Assembly (NCBI GenBank): GCA_028095005.1
Contig: CM051459.1
Location: 24,104,699-24,168,698, forward strand
Length of the DNA stretch: 64,000 nt
DNA from: Rhynchospora pubera
Lineage: Eukaryota > Streptophyta > Magnoliopsida > Poales > Cyperaceae
Direction: 5' to 3'
The translations under genes and the position numbers were made by a program. Below, piece after piece: positions 35,977 to 48,165 of this stretch. The notes below the pieces were generated by a model. It saw nothing but the letters and a program-made list of their open reading frames with translations, ran no database searches and had not been told where the DNA came from. Position 1 is the first letter of the stretch; each line of letters begins with the position of its first letter.

Positions 35977-37331
35977 AGTGCTTTTGGGACCATAGAAGAA
36001 CTGAACTAAGTTTACTAGTTTAGATGAGCAATCTTGGGATTTGTGTCCAGTAATTTAACATTTTTTTATAACTCAATTCAACATTTTCTCCATTCAAACT
36101 TGTAACTTGGAAGTTCCCAGAGAAATGGTTCTGGCATCAGATCCTGTACTAACCATTGGTCAGGTAAAGCTGTAACTGTGTAATAATAATATTATATCTA
36201 GCCTTATTTTCAGCAATATCGTTGTATACACCAATTTAATACGTTTATATTTACTAGCAAATGAGCCCACCCGCCTGTATGGTAATAAGAAAGAAAATTT
36301 GAGACGATTTTATTAGATAGCGATTTTGGTATGATAGAAGAAGGTTGATTTGTTTTTCTCTTTCTTTCACTGTGCGCACAAATTAAAAAATATAAAAAAA
36401 AACAACCGTCCAGCGCCTTAATCCTTTTTTGTAAAGGAGTCCAACTCTTTGTCTGAAATACAAGATCAACGGTCTATAATGATGTTAACAAATGCTTGAA
36501 CTCCTTTTGTGAAATTATTATGACCTTATTTTGGATGCTTTTATTAGTAGTATAGATTATTTACTATTAGTTTTATCTCTGCAATTAATTTGGTCACATA
36601 CCCAGTATACAAAGAAACAAAAATAAGATACAATAATTTTCAACATATATACCTACTTAATCATATCATAGTTACTAACCGACGATTTTTTGTAAAACTA
36701 ATTGAACTTGTACAATCCAAATAATATGACTGATAACAAATCTCCTATCTTGCTTACTTTTTTATATATTTTGCATTGCAATGCATCTTAGTTGAATTTG
36801 TAAAAGGCAATGTCCCGGTACTATGGAGATATTGTCGAAACCTCTTTTCTCGCAAACAAGGAAAAAATGTGAACTAGTCAAGCCGCTGAGATTTGATTCT
36901 AGAATCACATGAAGTAGCACCTTAATTAAGCAATAATCTGAGGAAATCTAACTGATCATGTGAAGTTCACATGACTGATCTAGGCACTTCAGTTTTCTCC
37001 AAAATTAACTCCATTCTTTCCTGCCTCCTAATTGCCATTTAACCGTTACATGCATGGTCATCTTGTGATGCAGTGATGCTTAATATTTTGTAATTTTGTA
37101 TGGATTTTTCGATCTTCAAAATATTTTGTGATGCAAAAAACCACTGGAAAGTGCTTACGTATATAATTGTTATATATATACCAGGATACCATTTTTGTAA
37201 TTATGTTTTCTTCATATATAAAGGCTGTCGTCATTGTATAATTTTTATTTTATTTTTCAAATTGAGTAAATTAGCTTCCAGCTTAATGTAGTCAGTCCTA
37301 GTCTCTTGTAGGTGATAAGAAATATAGTAGA
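35977..37331. other. Intergenic, nothing recognised
   Basis: AT-rich DNA. A frame at 37100-37291 is short and of chance-like composition. I see no gene or definable transposon. Confidence 0.5.
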
Positions 37332-37340
37332 ATAATACAA

Positions 37341-37782
37341 GAGAAAATTTAATATGCACTATAGTGCATAGGACATTTTATGCACCGCGGATTTTTTCGG
37401 AAGTATTTTTGTAAATTGATAAATCTAATTTAACCAATCTACTCTACATATTAAAATCTCATAGAAAACCAAATTTTACAATTTTTGAGATTTTATTATT
37501 TTTTTTTTTATTTTAAAACATACCATTTTTGGAATATTGTAATTTGCCATTTTTGGAATATTGTAATTTGTAAATAGTATAATACTCTAAAAATAGCATG
37601 GTTTAAAAAATTCGAAAAAAATAGTAATAAAATCTCAAAAATTGTAAAAATTGGTTTGCTATGAGATTTCAATATATAGATTAGATTGGTTAAATTAGAT
37701 TTGTCAATTTACAGAAATATCCTTGAAAAAGTCCGCGGTGTATAAAATGTCCTATGCACTATGGTGCATATTAAACTATCTC
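37341..37782. mobile_element. Foldback Mutator-like MITE, family A copy 2
   Basis: 442 bp. It starts GAGAAAATTTAATATGCACT and ends with the mirrored AGTGCAT-type terminus ...ATTAAACTATCTC, with a perfect 9-bp TSD ATAATACAA (37332-37340 and 37783-37791). TGCCATTTTTGGAATATTGTAATTT is partly duplicated at its centre. It lies about 530 bp upstream of the transporter start codon and could lie within the promoter of that gene. Confidence 0.88.
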
Positions 37783-38310
37783 ATAATACAATAATAAAAC
37801 TTCGATTTCCAAACTGATAGTTTCATATAGTCTTTTTGCACAGCATTTCACATGTTATAATTATACAAAATGTATATTTGTACTATCATTCTATTTTTAT
37901 AAAAAAAATACCATTACAAAAATTATCATCAAACCATATAATATATCTTAGGATTAATAAATTTAATACAGATTTCAACGCACCCTATGGTACTACTTTT
38001 ATTGTTATCATATAGTAAGGCATCAGGAATCACACAATCTCCAAGGTAGGTATATTTAAAACTAAAAAGTCAAACTAAACATTGGTCCAGCTCATATAAC
38101 TTTGAACCAAATCAAGGCATGTCTAGTAAATCATGGCACACACGATAACTCCACGACCACATCAAACTGGTATGGCTAGGTGAAACCAAACCTTCTCATT
38201 GCGATTATTCAGGAGAGAAACCGAGGTTCACATAACATGATACTATGTCTCTAATCAAAAGATATTTACCAGGTAAACACAAAGAAAGCAAATCTACTGC
38301 AGTGGAGAAG

Positions 38311-41300
38311 ATGTCGTCAGATGGGTCGTCGCAGATTGGTGTCATCGGTTCACTCGCTCTCTCCGTCACGTCATCAGTGGCAATTGTTATCTGCAACAAG
38401 TACCTCATCAGCTCACTTGGATTCCTTTTCGGTTAGTACCTCATCGCTCTCTCTTATTTTCTTTCTTACTTCTTTTTGGTGTATTTCTTTTATTTATGAT
38501 TCAGAACCTTGAGGCTTATCCGAAGGTTACTGGTAGGCGGAACATTGATAGAGAAACAGGAATTTTAAATTTTTGCTGTTTTTGTATTCATTTTTCTTCC
38601 AGCAGTATCCATACTACCTGATTTCATTATTTTTCCTATTATATATTTCAACAAAGGCCAAAGGAAAAGCCGATAATCTGACTTGTTGGTCCTAAGTTTC
38701 CATATTTTTCCATCTCAGTGGAAAGAATCAATATCAAGAGATTTGACCTTCCATAGGGGTTTCTGGTTCATTGTTAGCTTTGGCCTGGCACATGGCATAG
38801 ATATCGATTATGGAGGTCAAGCAAGAGACCGAAAAGAAAAGAAAATAATGATAGTACACAGTAAATTTTGATTTTATAAATGCATCACAGTCCTTAAATC
38901 GTATAACTACTGAAAATAACCATTGGAAATAAAATATCATGAAATTAGCTTTCAAAATGTGTACAGCCACAACATTGACAAGCTGGCATCTACTTGTCAC
39001 ATTTCTCACGCTCCATGTGGCACAGCGGTTACATTTTTTTGAGCCAAAGCCAATTGATGCTCAAACAAATATCCTCTTTGGGCTTCTAAACGGGACATGT
39101 ATAGGCCTCCTTAATCTCTGCCTCGGTTTCAACTCTGTTGGCTTCTATCAGGTAAATTTATTGGCAACCTGGTCATGCTTTAATAGTTGTTAGTGTTAAT
39201 CTTCCTAAGAGTTTTGGAAAAGGTTAAAAGTTATATTAAAATCAAACTATGAACTGGTGGGAAAAGTATATTGAATTTCCGTTAACAATTTATCTATCAA
39301 TCAGATCTGGCCACTGAAAGGTTATACAAAAAGTTCAGTTAAAGTTCAAAAATTTTCTAATGTGCGCTTATAAGCCTCTTTTTTTCAATCTGTAACACCA
39401 TATAAAATAAAATCAAGGTTATAAAGTTTAATAAAATTTAATTTGAAAGTCCAGGGGCAATTTGGTTACTTTTTATCGACTTATCTGTATGGATTGTCTC
39501 ATCCTTGCATGACCATCCAGTTGGGTTTTAGTAGAATATAAGGAACATCGGTTGTTCCGTTGCAATTATTGTAAAACATTCCATGAATTCATGAAAGCAA
39601 CACCTTTTATACTGCACTCAGTAATGATTTCTTTTCTGTAAGTTTTCAGAAAAAATAACAAAATTTTCTTGGTTTTTTATAGATGACAAAGTTGGCAATC
39701 ATACCATTCACAGTTTTGCTTGAGACTATCTTCCTTAACAAAAGATTCAGGTAATACAAATTTATTTAAATTCCTTAGTAGAAATTTATTTTGCTTAAAA
39801 GTTCTAACAGAAGTATTTCTGAATAATTTTCAGCCAGAGCATTAAGATGTCTCTTATGGTACTGCTGCTTGGAGTTGGCATTGCATCTGTCACTGATCTC
39901 CAGCTCAATTTCCTTGGCTCAATTATAGCTGCATTAGCTCTTGTCACCACTTGTGTCAGCCAAATTGTATCCTTTATCATGTTCTAATTTTTTGTATGTT
40001 CTTTTCGGGACCAATTTTAAATCTTTTTTGTAGTGGTAAATTCTTTACTGTTATTGTGGGCCTTAATGTCAACAAAGCTAACAAACACAATACAAAAGAA
40101 GCTGAAGGTCTCCTCAACTCAGCTCTTGTACCAGTCATCACCTTACCAGTCGGCAATACTGTTCGTCACTGGGCCTTTTGTGGACAAGATGCTTACGCAC
40201 CGTAGCGTTTTTGCCTTCAACTACAACGTCCAAGTTTTGGTATCTTTTATGCATTTTTAACTGAGTGATTGTTCCTATTTCTTGCTACCAACTTGGTACT
40301 TTCCTATACCTCTTGTTATGTTCCAACTTCCAAGCATATATCAGCCAGGTACTAATTAGTAATTACTCAGTATGTGCAGTCCCAAATTTTGACCACATAA
40401 CAAATTCGTACCAGTTTGTACCTTCAAGATCTCAGTAAGTACAATCTGGTATCTATTCTATTATACTGGTCCCATGGGCCAATCATTTTGTCCCACTGTC
40501 TCTATTATGTCCAAAACCAGTAATCTGCTGAACAAACAAAAATAGTAAGAAAAAAAATTTTTGGTTAATGCAGGTATTCATCACTCTGTCATGCCTAATA
40601 GCCGTTTCAGTAAACTTCAGCACTTTCCTGGTCATCGGCACGACATCTCCAGTAACATACCAGGTGTTGGGACACTTAAAGACATGCTTGATACTGTCAT
40701 TTGGGTTTGTACTCCTAAAGGATCCATTCACAGCCCGTAACATCCTTGGTATCCTCATTGCTATCTTTGGAATGGGACTCTACTCATATTTCTCTGTGCA
40801 AGAGAGCCGCAACAAGAAATTGGAGTCGAAGGATAGCCTTAATAGCAACGACTCCCTCCCTATTAGCCAGGTATGGAAACTTTTATAGGAATTGGTTTGT
40901 GATTTTAAGAACAGAGGAAAAATGGCCGAATAAAATGGGCACATACTTCAACAATAGCTTACAACGTTATAAAAAAACCCAAGAACACTTTAAATAATAT
41001 TTTTTGCCCCTATACTTAGTTATTGGAGGATGGCCTGGTCTGTGTCATGATACTTTCCCAACAAATGTTATTACATGTGAAAGGATTATGGAAATTTTTG
41101 GGGTGATTAATGGAACGTTAATTAAGAATATACTAGAAATATGAAAATATACATCTTCTGGAATTAGGATGGTCCCTATACAATGTTAGTCTTTAATTAT
41201 TCACAAACCCAATATACCAAATTACCAGTCTTTGAGTCAAATGCAAAAGACTCGTCCTTAGCAGGATTCCTTAACCCAAGCTCTGATATAAAAACTTCGG

Positions 41301-43042
41301 AATCTTTGAAAACTTTGTCCAATCTTTTTGGAATTCATTCAAAAAAAAATGATGAAAGAAAAATCTGCAGAAAGTAACCCCAAGGATATCAAAATTGAAT
41401 TATATGGTGAATTAGTTGATCTTACTTAGCAATTGAAGTATCTTGAGGCCACAAAAATTTTCGGATAACTTTGCAATTTATTGTTGGAAATTCTTTGGAA
41501 GATTTGGCAAAAGTTAGCCTGACCTGATTAACTTATTTTTGCATTCCTTAAAAAAGACATGACTACTAGAGGATATAAAACCCGGCTGCCCCATGAGAAT
41601 CTGAAGCATGGCATCAGTTCTCAGGTGGTGGACATGCTCACTGGTGAGCTTGAGAAAGTGATCCCTTAGAGGTCTGAAGCATAGCATCAGCCTCCATGGA
41701 TGAACTATTAATCTAATCTAGCTTGAGTCAAAGCATGTCATTGACTCAGCTTGTATTAGGATCCCTTCACGGCAGAACAAAAGAGTTTAGTTAAGAAATT
41801 GACTAAATCCATAGCCATGGAGGTACACCAGTGAGCATTAATCTTCAATTGTGTGTTTACTTCCATCTGTCTGTCCATTCAGTTCATATCTTAATTTGGT
41901 ACAATTTAGGGACTAAAGTGAGGTCTTTTGTTTATGTAAGTTCACTGCTCATTTCCAGTAATTCGATGATTATTATCTTTGTTAGTTTGTATAAGAATGA
42001 TTGTTGTCAAGATTTGACCTGTGCATCATTACAAAGGAGGTAAGCTGAATGTTGAGATATAACTTAGTTCGTTACTCGTGCCTTAGGTGTTTCCTGTAGG
42101 TGATGTTTTTTTAAATATACAAAAAAAACATGGACTTGTTTGTAAAAGTGAGTGGGTAGTGGCCAGGGAACTATACTTCTTGGACTTATTGTCAGTTTAT
42201 GGTTATGAGAAAGCAAAGATTAGCCTAATAAGTTGTAAGATGGTACCTGTCATTGTTTCATCTGAACATAACAGAATTGAGTAATGTGATGGTACAAATA
42301 GCCATACACAGACAAGACCTGGAACCCCTGACCTTTTCTTGCTTATGGAATCACTTTGGTTTATTGGTAAAAGACTTATGTAAAAGGAAACATTTTCATT
42401 GTCTAAACATATAATTTACGAGACCTAATTGTGAGTTTATGTAAGTTAATATTCTAGTATACCAGACCACATGTGATACGGAGACAAAAAAAAAAGGAAC
42501 TCTAAATGGTATGCTAATTGACTTTTACTTGATAGTTATAGCATGTGAAGGCATCGGGTAGGAATGGTGAACTTCTCAAATTCATTTCTTTCTCAGATAG
42601 TTGCATAAGGTCAATATCAGAAATTGCATCTAGGTGACATCAAATAAAAAGCACGGGTAGTAAATTGACTTGTGAGACATCTCTTTTACAGTGCTTTCGG
42701 ACCTAATTCAAAACCATATGAAACCCAAAGCATAAGTAATGGGCAACAGGTTTGATAAAAAATTACTTACTGCTGAACAATTTGCTGATTAGGACTAACT
42801 GTATAGTTGACTTAAGCCATCAAGATGCATTTTCAACAAATTGTTTTAAGTTGTTTTTAATTTTCTTAATAGCAAATTGAGCCTGTCTTCTGTGCAGTTT
42901 TCCAGTAAAAGCATATTTATTGTAACACTTGTAGGCTACTGACAAGGAGGGAACCCCACTGCTCAGTTCCAAACTCGCAGGACTTGATGAAGAAAATGGA
43001 AACCTACCAGATGAAGAAAAAAATTCTAAAAATGCTTTCTAA
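38311..43042 (+). CDS. UXT1: UDP-xylose transporter (UXT family, nucleotide-sugar transporter)
   Basis: UXT proteins exchange UDP-xylose into the Golgi lumen for UMP and feed xylan and xyloglucan synthesis. Seven exons join in frame: 38311-38431, 38967-39151, 39683-39750, 39834-39966, 40078-40239, 40574-40870, 42935-43042. All are GT-AG; product 357 aa. Seen: SSVAIVICNKYLISSLGF near 20-38, LTSWHLLVTFLTLHVAQRL in exon 2, FEPKPID, GLLNLCLGFNSVGFYQMTK across exons 2/3, QKKLKVSSTQLLYQSSPYQS in exon 5, and TSPVTYQVLGHLKTCLILSF in exon 6. These are hallmark strings of the UXT clade of the drug/metabolite transporter superfamily, expected to form about ten membrane helices. The C tail is hydrophilic and acidic. 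An in-frame ATG at 38245 would add 22 residues; 38311 matches the family's usual N terminus. UXT1 versus UXT2/3 is inferred from gene order. Confidence 0.93.
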
Positions 43043-43836
43043 TCGTAACATGCTATCAATTAGAGAGAGGAGATGGTATAAAACCACATATTGGGGGAAT
43101 GGGGTTGTTTTCTTCCTTTCAATTTATGGCCACATTTAATTGTGATATAAGTTTCAGATTATTGATTTATGATAATGATGCCATCTTTTGTCCTAAAAAA
43201 AAAACGATAATTATGCCATCTTTCCCTTTGCTAACTTAGTTTGACAAAGTTGAATCCCAATTAAGAATATGGGAGTTCTTTTAGATTAGAAATGCTTGAA
43301 TTAGTATTGAGAATATCCTTTTTGTCCTCCTATCTTGAATTAGAAGGTCTTTTTTTTTTTTTTTGGTTTGTGATGTAATTTTTTCTGTTGTGATTTGTTC
43401 TATGTCAAAGTTGTATCAAGCATGTGCGACAAATTCAACATAAACGAGGCCAGTGACAAGTGACTTAGAAGTTGAAACATATATTTCAGTCAATAATAAT
43501 CTACTTTAAACAAAAATTAACATTTACTATCTCTTATTTTTAAGCTAACTTTCCTACAACGTCCAATTGACATTATCTTAACTGTCGAACTAATTTTCGG
43601 TATTTTTCCTTTTTCATCTTTCTTTCCTATAAACAACTTGTTTGTTGGCGTAAGTTAAAATTTTAAAAGGATAAGGGCCGCTTGACTTTTCTTGAAAAAG
43701 AAGTTGGGTCGTTTGGCCCTGTAATTTGACTCTATTCCGTCAAAATAGTTCTTGATTCGAATCACGAAAAACATATCTATTTTTAAATTTCTTATAACAA
43801 AATCATTGGCGTGAAACTAAGTTAACTATCCTTCAC
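43043..43836. other. Transporter 3' UTR and downstream flank
   Basis: The 3' UTR probably runs to about 43200-43400. The remainder is AT-rich with T-runs (43350-43365) and no coding sign. Confidence 0.45.
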
Positions 43837-44323
43837 GAAATTGATTACTGCCGTCTGCAGTTTTGCCATCTCTGCCATCGCTAAATATAAAGTGAATACA
43901 GGGGCGGATCTACCACCGGGGCGGGTGGGGCTAGAGCCCCACCTCACGCCGTCGAGCTCTTGGAGCCCCCCTTTAGCCCCAGCTAATTTTTTCTGCCATT
44001 GGAGCACTCAAAAGTGGGGCTGAAGACTTAAACAGAGGTTGTCAGACCCACCTAGATATTTTTTCTAAATCCGCCACTGAGTGAATATATACAGCAAACA
44101 AAGTGACCATATAGACGATCTAAGTGAACACATACAAACAAATAAGTTCAATAAAAATAAGTTGAATATGCATGTAAACTTCTGAACAAGTGATGACAAC
44201 ACTTATTTGTTTGTAAGTGTTAACTTATATCGGTTATATGTTCACCTTATTTACTGTATATATTCATTTTGTATTTAGCGATGGCTGGAATGGTATATTT
44301 GTCGATGGCACTTATCATTCCTC
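43837..44323. mobile_element. Foldback MITE, family B copy 3, split by a hAT insertion
   Basis: GATTACTGCCGTCTGCAG and GCCATCGCTAAATATAAAGT on the left are mirrored by ...TATTTAGCGATGGC and GATGGCACTTATCATTCC on the right. Without the inserted 181-bp hAT element and one TSD copy (43899-44087) it would be about 300 bp, like copies 1 and 2. The flanks (ATCCTTCAC and AACCTTCAG) suggest a worn 9-bp duplication. Confidence 0.75.
43899..44079. mobile_element. Nested hAT MITE (CAGGGGCGGAT ends), 8-bp TSD
   Basis: 181 bp, starting CAGGGGCGGATCTACC and ending AAATCCGCCACTG, with a perfect 8-bp TSD AGTGAATA (43891-43898 and 44080-44087). The interior is notably GC-rich (GGGGCGGGTGGGGCTAGAGC). It interrupts family B copy 3 and is therefore younger than that copy. 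A sister copy is at 47274-47496. Confidence 0.9.
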
Positions 44324-44329
44324 CTAACC

Positions 44330-44332
<3 letters not shown>

Positions 44333-44365
<33 letters not shown>
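44333..44365. repeat. (AG)n microsatellite
   Basis: About 16 uninterrupted AG units just right of the family B MITE. Confidence 0.95.
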
Positions 44366-44367
<2 letters not shown>

Positions 44368-44369
44368 CC

Positions 44370-45090
44370 ATGTTGTTTGCGATACGGTGGAACAAATAAC
44401 AACAAATCATCAAATCCATGGACTATATATATGGGCCTATGAAAGAATGAAAAGAGTGCATATATGGCCATATGGGCCTCTTGTAGTACGAATGGTATTG
44501 TGCATTTCAAGTGAAGGAGAAATTAGATTTATACAGTGGACAGGGAAGCAAATTGGCGAAATGGGCTTTAGATATCCTTTTGATTTTCACCTTTTCTCTC
44601 ACCCAAATAAATAATGGAAATTGTTACTATATTGCAGGTTGCAGCATTGCACGACTAAGCACAAACTATTTTCACTTTTCGTTTTTGTCCGATAAAATTC
44701 TAAAACTCTTTTATGTTCATATCATTTAGATATAGTATACACCAAGTTTTGCCAAATTTATCTTATTTGATCAATAAATAGAATAATTGAAGTGCTTAAC
44801 AGTTTAGTTTTAATGGGCTCTTTTGTAGATGACATTACAAATTTTAAATCTGATCAAAATTTTTTGCACGTCATACGGGAATGATGGATGACATATTTAT
44901 AAATCAACTTTTTGTTACGAATAGCTTTCAATAACAGTTGTCAAAAAAATATATAAAAACAAAGTCACGATAGATCGTCATGTTGTGTGCTAACTGGAAC
45001 TGATTTTTTGGCTTTTTTATTTATTTTATTACTTTTTCACTTTAGACTAATTATTTATTATGCGACCTATATCTACGTATAACATATAAA
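44370..45090. other. Intergenic, nothing recognised
   Basis: Two overlapping frames (44387-44614 and 44511-44729, both +) show no known domain. I do not call a gene. Confidence 0.45.
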
Positions 45091-45096
45091 TATACA

Positions 45097-45509
45097 GAGA
45101 AAATTTAATATAAATCATAGTGCATAGGGCATTACGTGCACCGCGGACTTTTTCGAAGATATTTTTGTAAATTGACAGATCTAATTTAAGCAATCTAATC
45201 TGCATATTGAAATCTCATAGCAAATCAAATTTTACAATTTTTTAGATTTTATTACTATTTTTTTCGAAGTTTTAAAACATGTCATTTTTTGGAATGTTGT
45301 ACTATTTTTAACATTCCAAAAATAGCATGTTTTAAAAAATTCGAAAAAATAGTAATAAAATCTCAAAAATTGTAAAATTTGGTTTGCTATGAGATTTCAA
45401 TATTTAAATTAGATTGATTAAATTAGATTTGTTAATTTACAAAAATACCCAAAAAATGTCCGCGGTGCACGGAATACCCTATGCACTATAGTGCATATTA
45501 AACTTTCTC
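45097..45509. mobile_element. Foldback Mutator-like MITE, family A copy 3
   Basis: About 413 bp, from GAGAAAATTTAATATAAATC to the mirrored GTGCATATTAAACTTTCTC, with the same interior as copies 1 and 2. The flanks TAAATATAC and TAAATATAT form an imperfect 9-bp duplication with one extra base at the left border. Confidence 0.8.
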
Positions 45510-45536
45510 TAAATATATAACATATAAGGAAATAAG

Positions 45537-45792
45537 TAGGGGTGCATAACGTCTAAAACGACCATGAAAATGGGGTACTGTGTTAATCGTTTCGTTTGGA
45601 CATGAAACTGACTACGTGTTGCGTTAACCGTTTCGTTTTGGACGAAATGATCGAAATCACAAAAATACTATGAAAGTACACATGGACGAAACTGACTCCG
45701 TGTTGCGTTAACTGTTTTGTTTTTAAACGCAACCAAAATCTTTAACCGTTTCGGTTCGTTTTGCAAAAAAACAGTCGTCATTTTAATCTCTA
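45537..45792. mobile_element. hAT-like MITE (TAGGG termini), copy 2
   Basis: 256 bp, starting TAGGGGTGCATAACGTC and ending TTTTAATCTCTA, with a perfect 8-bp TSD GAAATAAG (45529-45536 and 45793-45800). The interior CGTTTCGTTT / GGACGAAATGATCGAAATCAC is shared with the element at 17614-17893. It lies only 27 bp from family A copy 3. Confidence 0.88.
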
Positions 45793-45800
45793 GAAATAAG

Positions 45801-47265
45801 GAATAGTGGATCTCATATCCGTATATATTTTAATTTATTTAAAACATGAAAGTAGTGCGGCCCATACAACAAATAAACAAATCAACATAGACAAACTTAC
45901 ATCATTATCAAAGTAATGAAATAACATACACACACACACACACCACGTAGTCTGAAATTTTTATGGGCCTCCACGAAGAACTCCTGTCTCCGTTCGTGGC
46001 TACAGTTCGGCCGAAATAACAGAAAAATCCTGTTACATTGGCTTTATCGTATAAAAAATAGTCGAATTATGTGTTTTCAAAAGGAACACAGCGAACCAGC
46101 AGAGACCTAATATCTGGTGTTTGTTTCAGAACCAGATGGGAAAACTAGATGGCCCAAGTTTTGTTAGAGAGGGCGGCCACGAGCTCAAAATCGGCGAGTA
46201 GCTCGTCTTGGTCCGTATAAATGTTCGGATAGTTTCAGTAATAGTTAGGTATGTAAATTTATAATTTCTTTTTCGATATTGATCAATTAATTCGTAATAT
46301 AATTTTTAGTGTGGCATATGCTAAAGAATCAAAAAATGGAGAAAAAGTTTGCCGATCGTCTAATAATGCTGGTCCCTCCTACTGTCTGTATATTAATTCA
46401 GGTAATAATTATTATATGTACCGACTTTTCCTGACACGTATACCAGCTTTAACAAATTCGTCTTCCATTCCATGATTTCCATCCTTTTGATTTTCGGGCA
46501 ATGTTAAAAGGGTTTATATCTTTTAGATATGACCACTTTAAAAGTTTCTGACGGTGATCATTTAATTAAAAAATCCATTCTTTCTTACGCATATAATTGA
46601 AGGAACTTGAGAATATAGAATCTAACATGGAATTTTTCTGCGTTATTCTTTCCTGATTTACAAACAGAACGGATGTGTTACATTTCTAGTTGAGACTTCA
46701 GAGTAATTCGGAAGACTACATTGAGATTTACCCAATGTCACGATGATGATGTATATATGATCTCATGTCCAAATATGCCGAATACAACTATTGCACGCAA
46801 CGATGAAATTAAGTTAGATATAGTTTTCTTGACAAGGAGCATTGTTTAAATAACAATCTTTGGTACATTTTTTTACCCGATATTCATAAGTTGTTGACCA
46901 GGGTTATATAATGATTTAGGGGAGTAAAATAAGCGACAGCAATTAATGTTGCTTTCTTAAGAAACAAATGTTCAAAACAAGGAAAAAGACAAAATTATAG
47001 ACACGTTAGACAAAACATGCATGCATCAGACTTATTCTGATTAGAAAGTTATTTGTCATAAAATGTTTCCAATCTTGAACATTATGTCTTAAAAACTTTT
47101 TTAGATGCAAATAGTTTTTGAATTAGTTCAAAACAGATTATAGATCATACTTGTACTTGAATTTATATTTTAACTTTGCTTATTTTTAACAATTTTCAAC
47201 AACTATATTGTTAAAAAAATACTAAATTATTCAGAATTATTATTGTTGAAATGATGCAATATATA
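45801..47265. other. Intergenic, nothing recognised
   Basis: Includes a short (AC)n run at 45927-45942 and a small GC-richer patch near 45960-46200, without a coding frame. No gene seen. Confidence 0.5.
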
Positions 47266-47273
47266 GTGAGATA

Positions 47274-47496
47274 CAGGGGCGGATCCACCACTGGGGTAGG
47301 TGAGGCTCTAGCCCCACCTAGAGTCCCACCTACCGCCGTCGAGCCCCTGGAGTCTTTCTTTAGCCTCAGTGAATTTTTTTCTGTCATTGGAGCACTCAAA
47401 AGTGAGGCTGAAGAACAGAAGAAGAGAAACCGTTCGATCAAATGATTCATCGAAGCACTCAGCCCCACCTAAATATTTTTTTTAGATCCGCCACTG
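47274..47496. mobile_element. hAT MITE (CAGGGGCGGAT ends), copy 2
   Basis: 223 bp, starting CAGGGGCGGATCCACC and ending AGATCCGCCACTG, with a perfect 8-bp TSD GTGAGATA (47266-47273 and 47497-47504). It shares TTGGAGCACTCAAAAGT and GCCCCACCTA with the nested copy at 43899, and carries about 40 extra bases. Overlapping frames on both strands here are translations of the element, not genes. Confidence 0.92.
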
Positions 47497-47504
47497 GTGA
47501 GATA

Positions 47505-48157
47505 TACTTGGCAACATATGCTCAACTAGTAACAAAATTGCATTACCCAAATTAATTCTTGTATATAAATAATGGGAATTGTTAATCTAATTATAGTATC
47601 GGAAGTAAATAAATAAGAAGAGAGATGGAGAGTACGAGAGATCGACCTAAAAGCTAAAATTGTTGAAAAAAAATGAGAGAGAAAGAAAGGTTTTTTTGCA
47701 CAATCGAAGAGGGAGAAGAGGAGATGAGATTTAATATAACAAATTAAATTAATCCCGACCAATGAGTAAGGAGCGAGAATTGTCTCAAAAAGTGGCAATT
47801 AGGTCGGCTTCGGCCTTCATCATTGCATGTTGCATTTTAGTCAAATAGAAACAGATGAATATTAAAGAGCAGTTCAATTAGCCATGAATGATCTTTAATA
47901 CAAAGCATGGGCTAATGCCAAGCCTTGCATGTGCTTCCCAGCGTAGGAGTTTAAATGCAGCATGAACAAAAGTGTAGGTATAGGTAGGTTGTAGATAGAT
48001 TAAACTAATACAGCCAATAATTAGACTCTTTCAGTCAAACTAGTGAAGTATCTTTTTCAGAATAATTAAGTTTCCTTCACCTTTACTTGAAAATCATTTG
48101 ATAAAAGCCAAAGGAAACAAACAAAAATTGAAAAATAAGTGCTCCTCTGATCCATGT
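47505..48157. other. Intergenic, nothing recognised
   Basis: AT-rich, with a GA-rich patch at 47610-47730. No gene or element seen. Confidence 0.5.
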
Positions 48158-48165
48158 CTCTGTAC

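Noticed and set aside
40483..40758. 91-codon minus frame
   Set aside because: Antisense of transporter exon 6, which has a clear UXT reading on the + strand.
47211..47468. Frames on both strands within 47211-47468
   Set aside because: Translations across a hAT MITE with exact 8-bp TSD.
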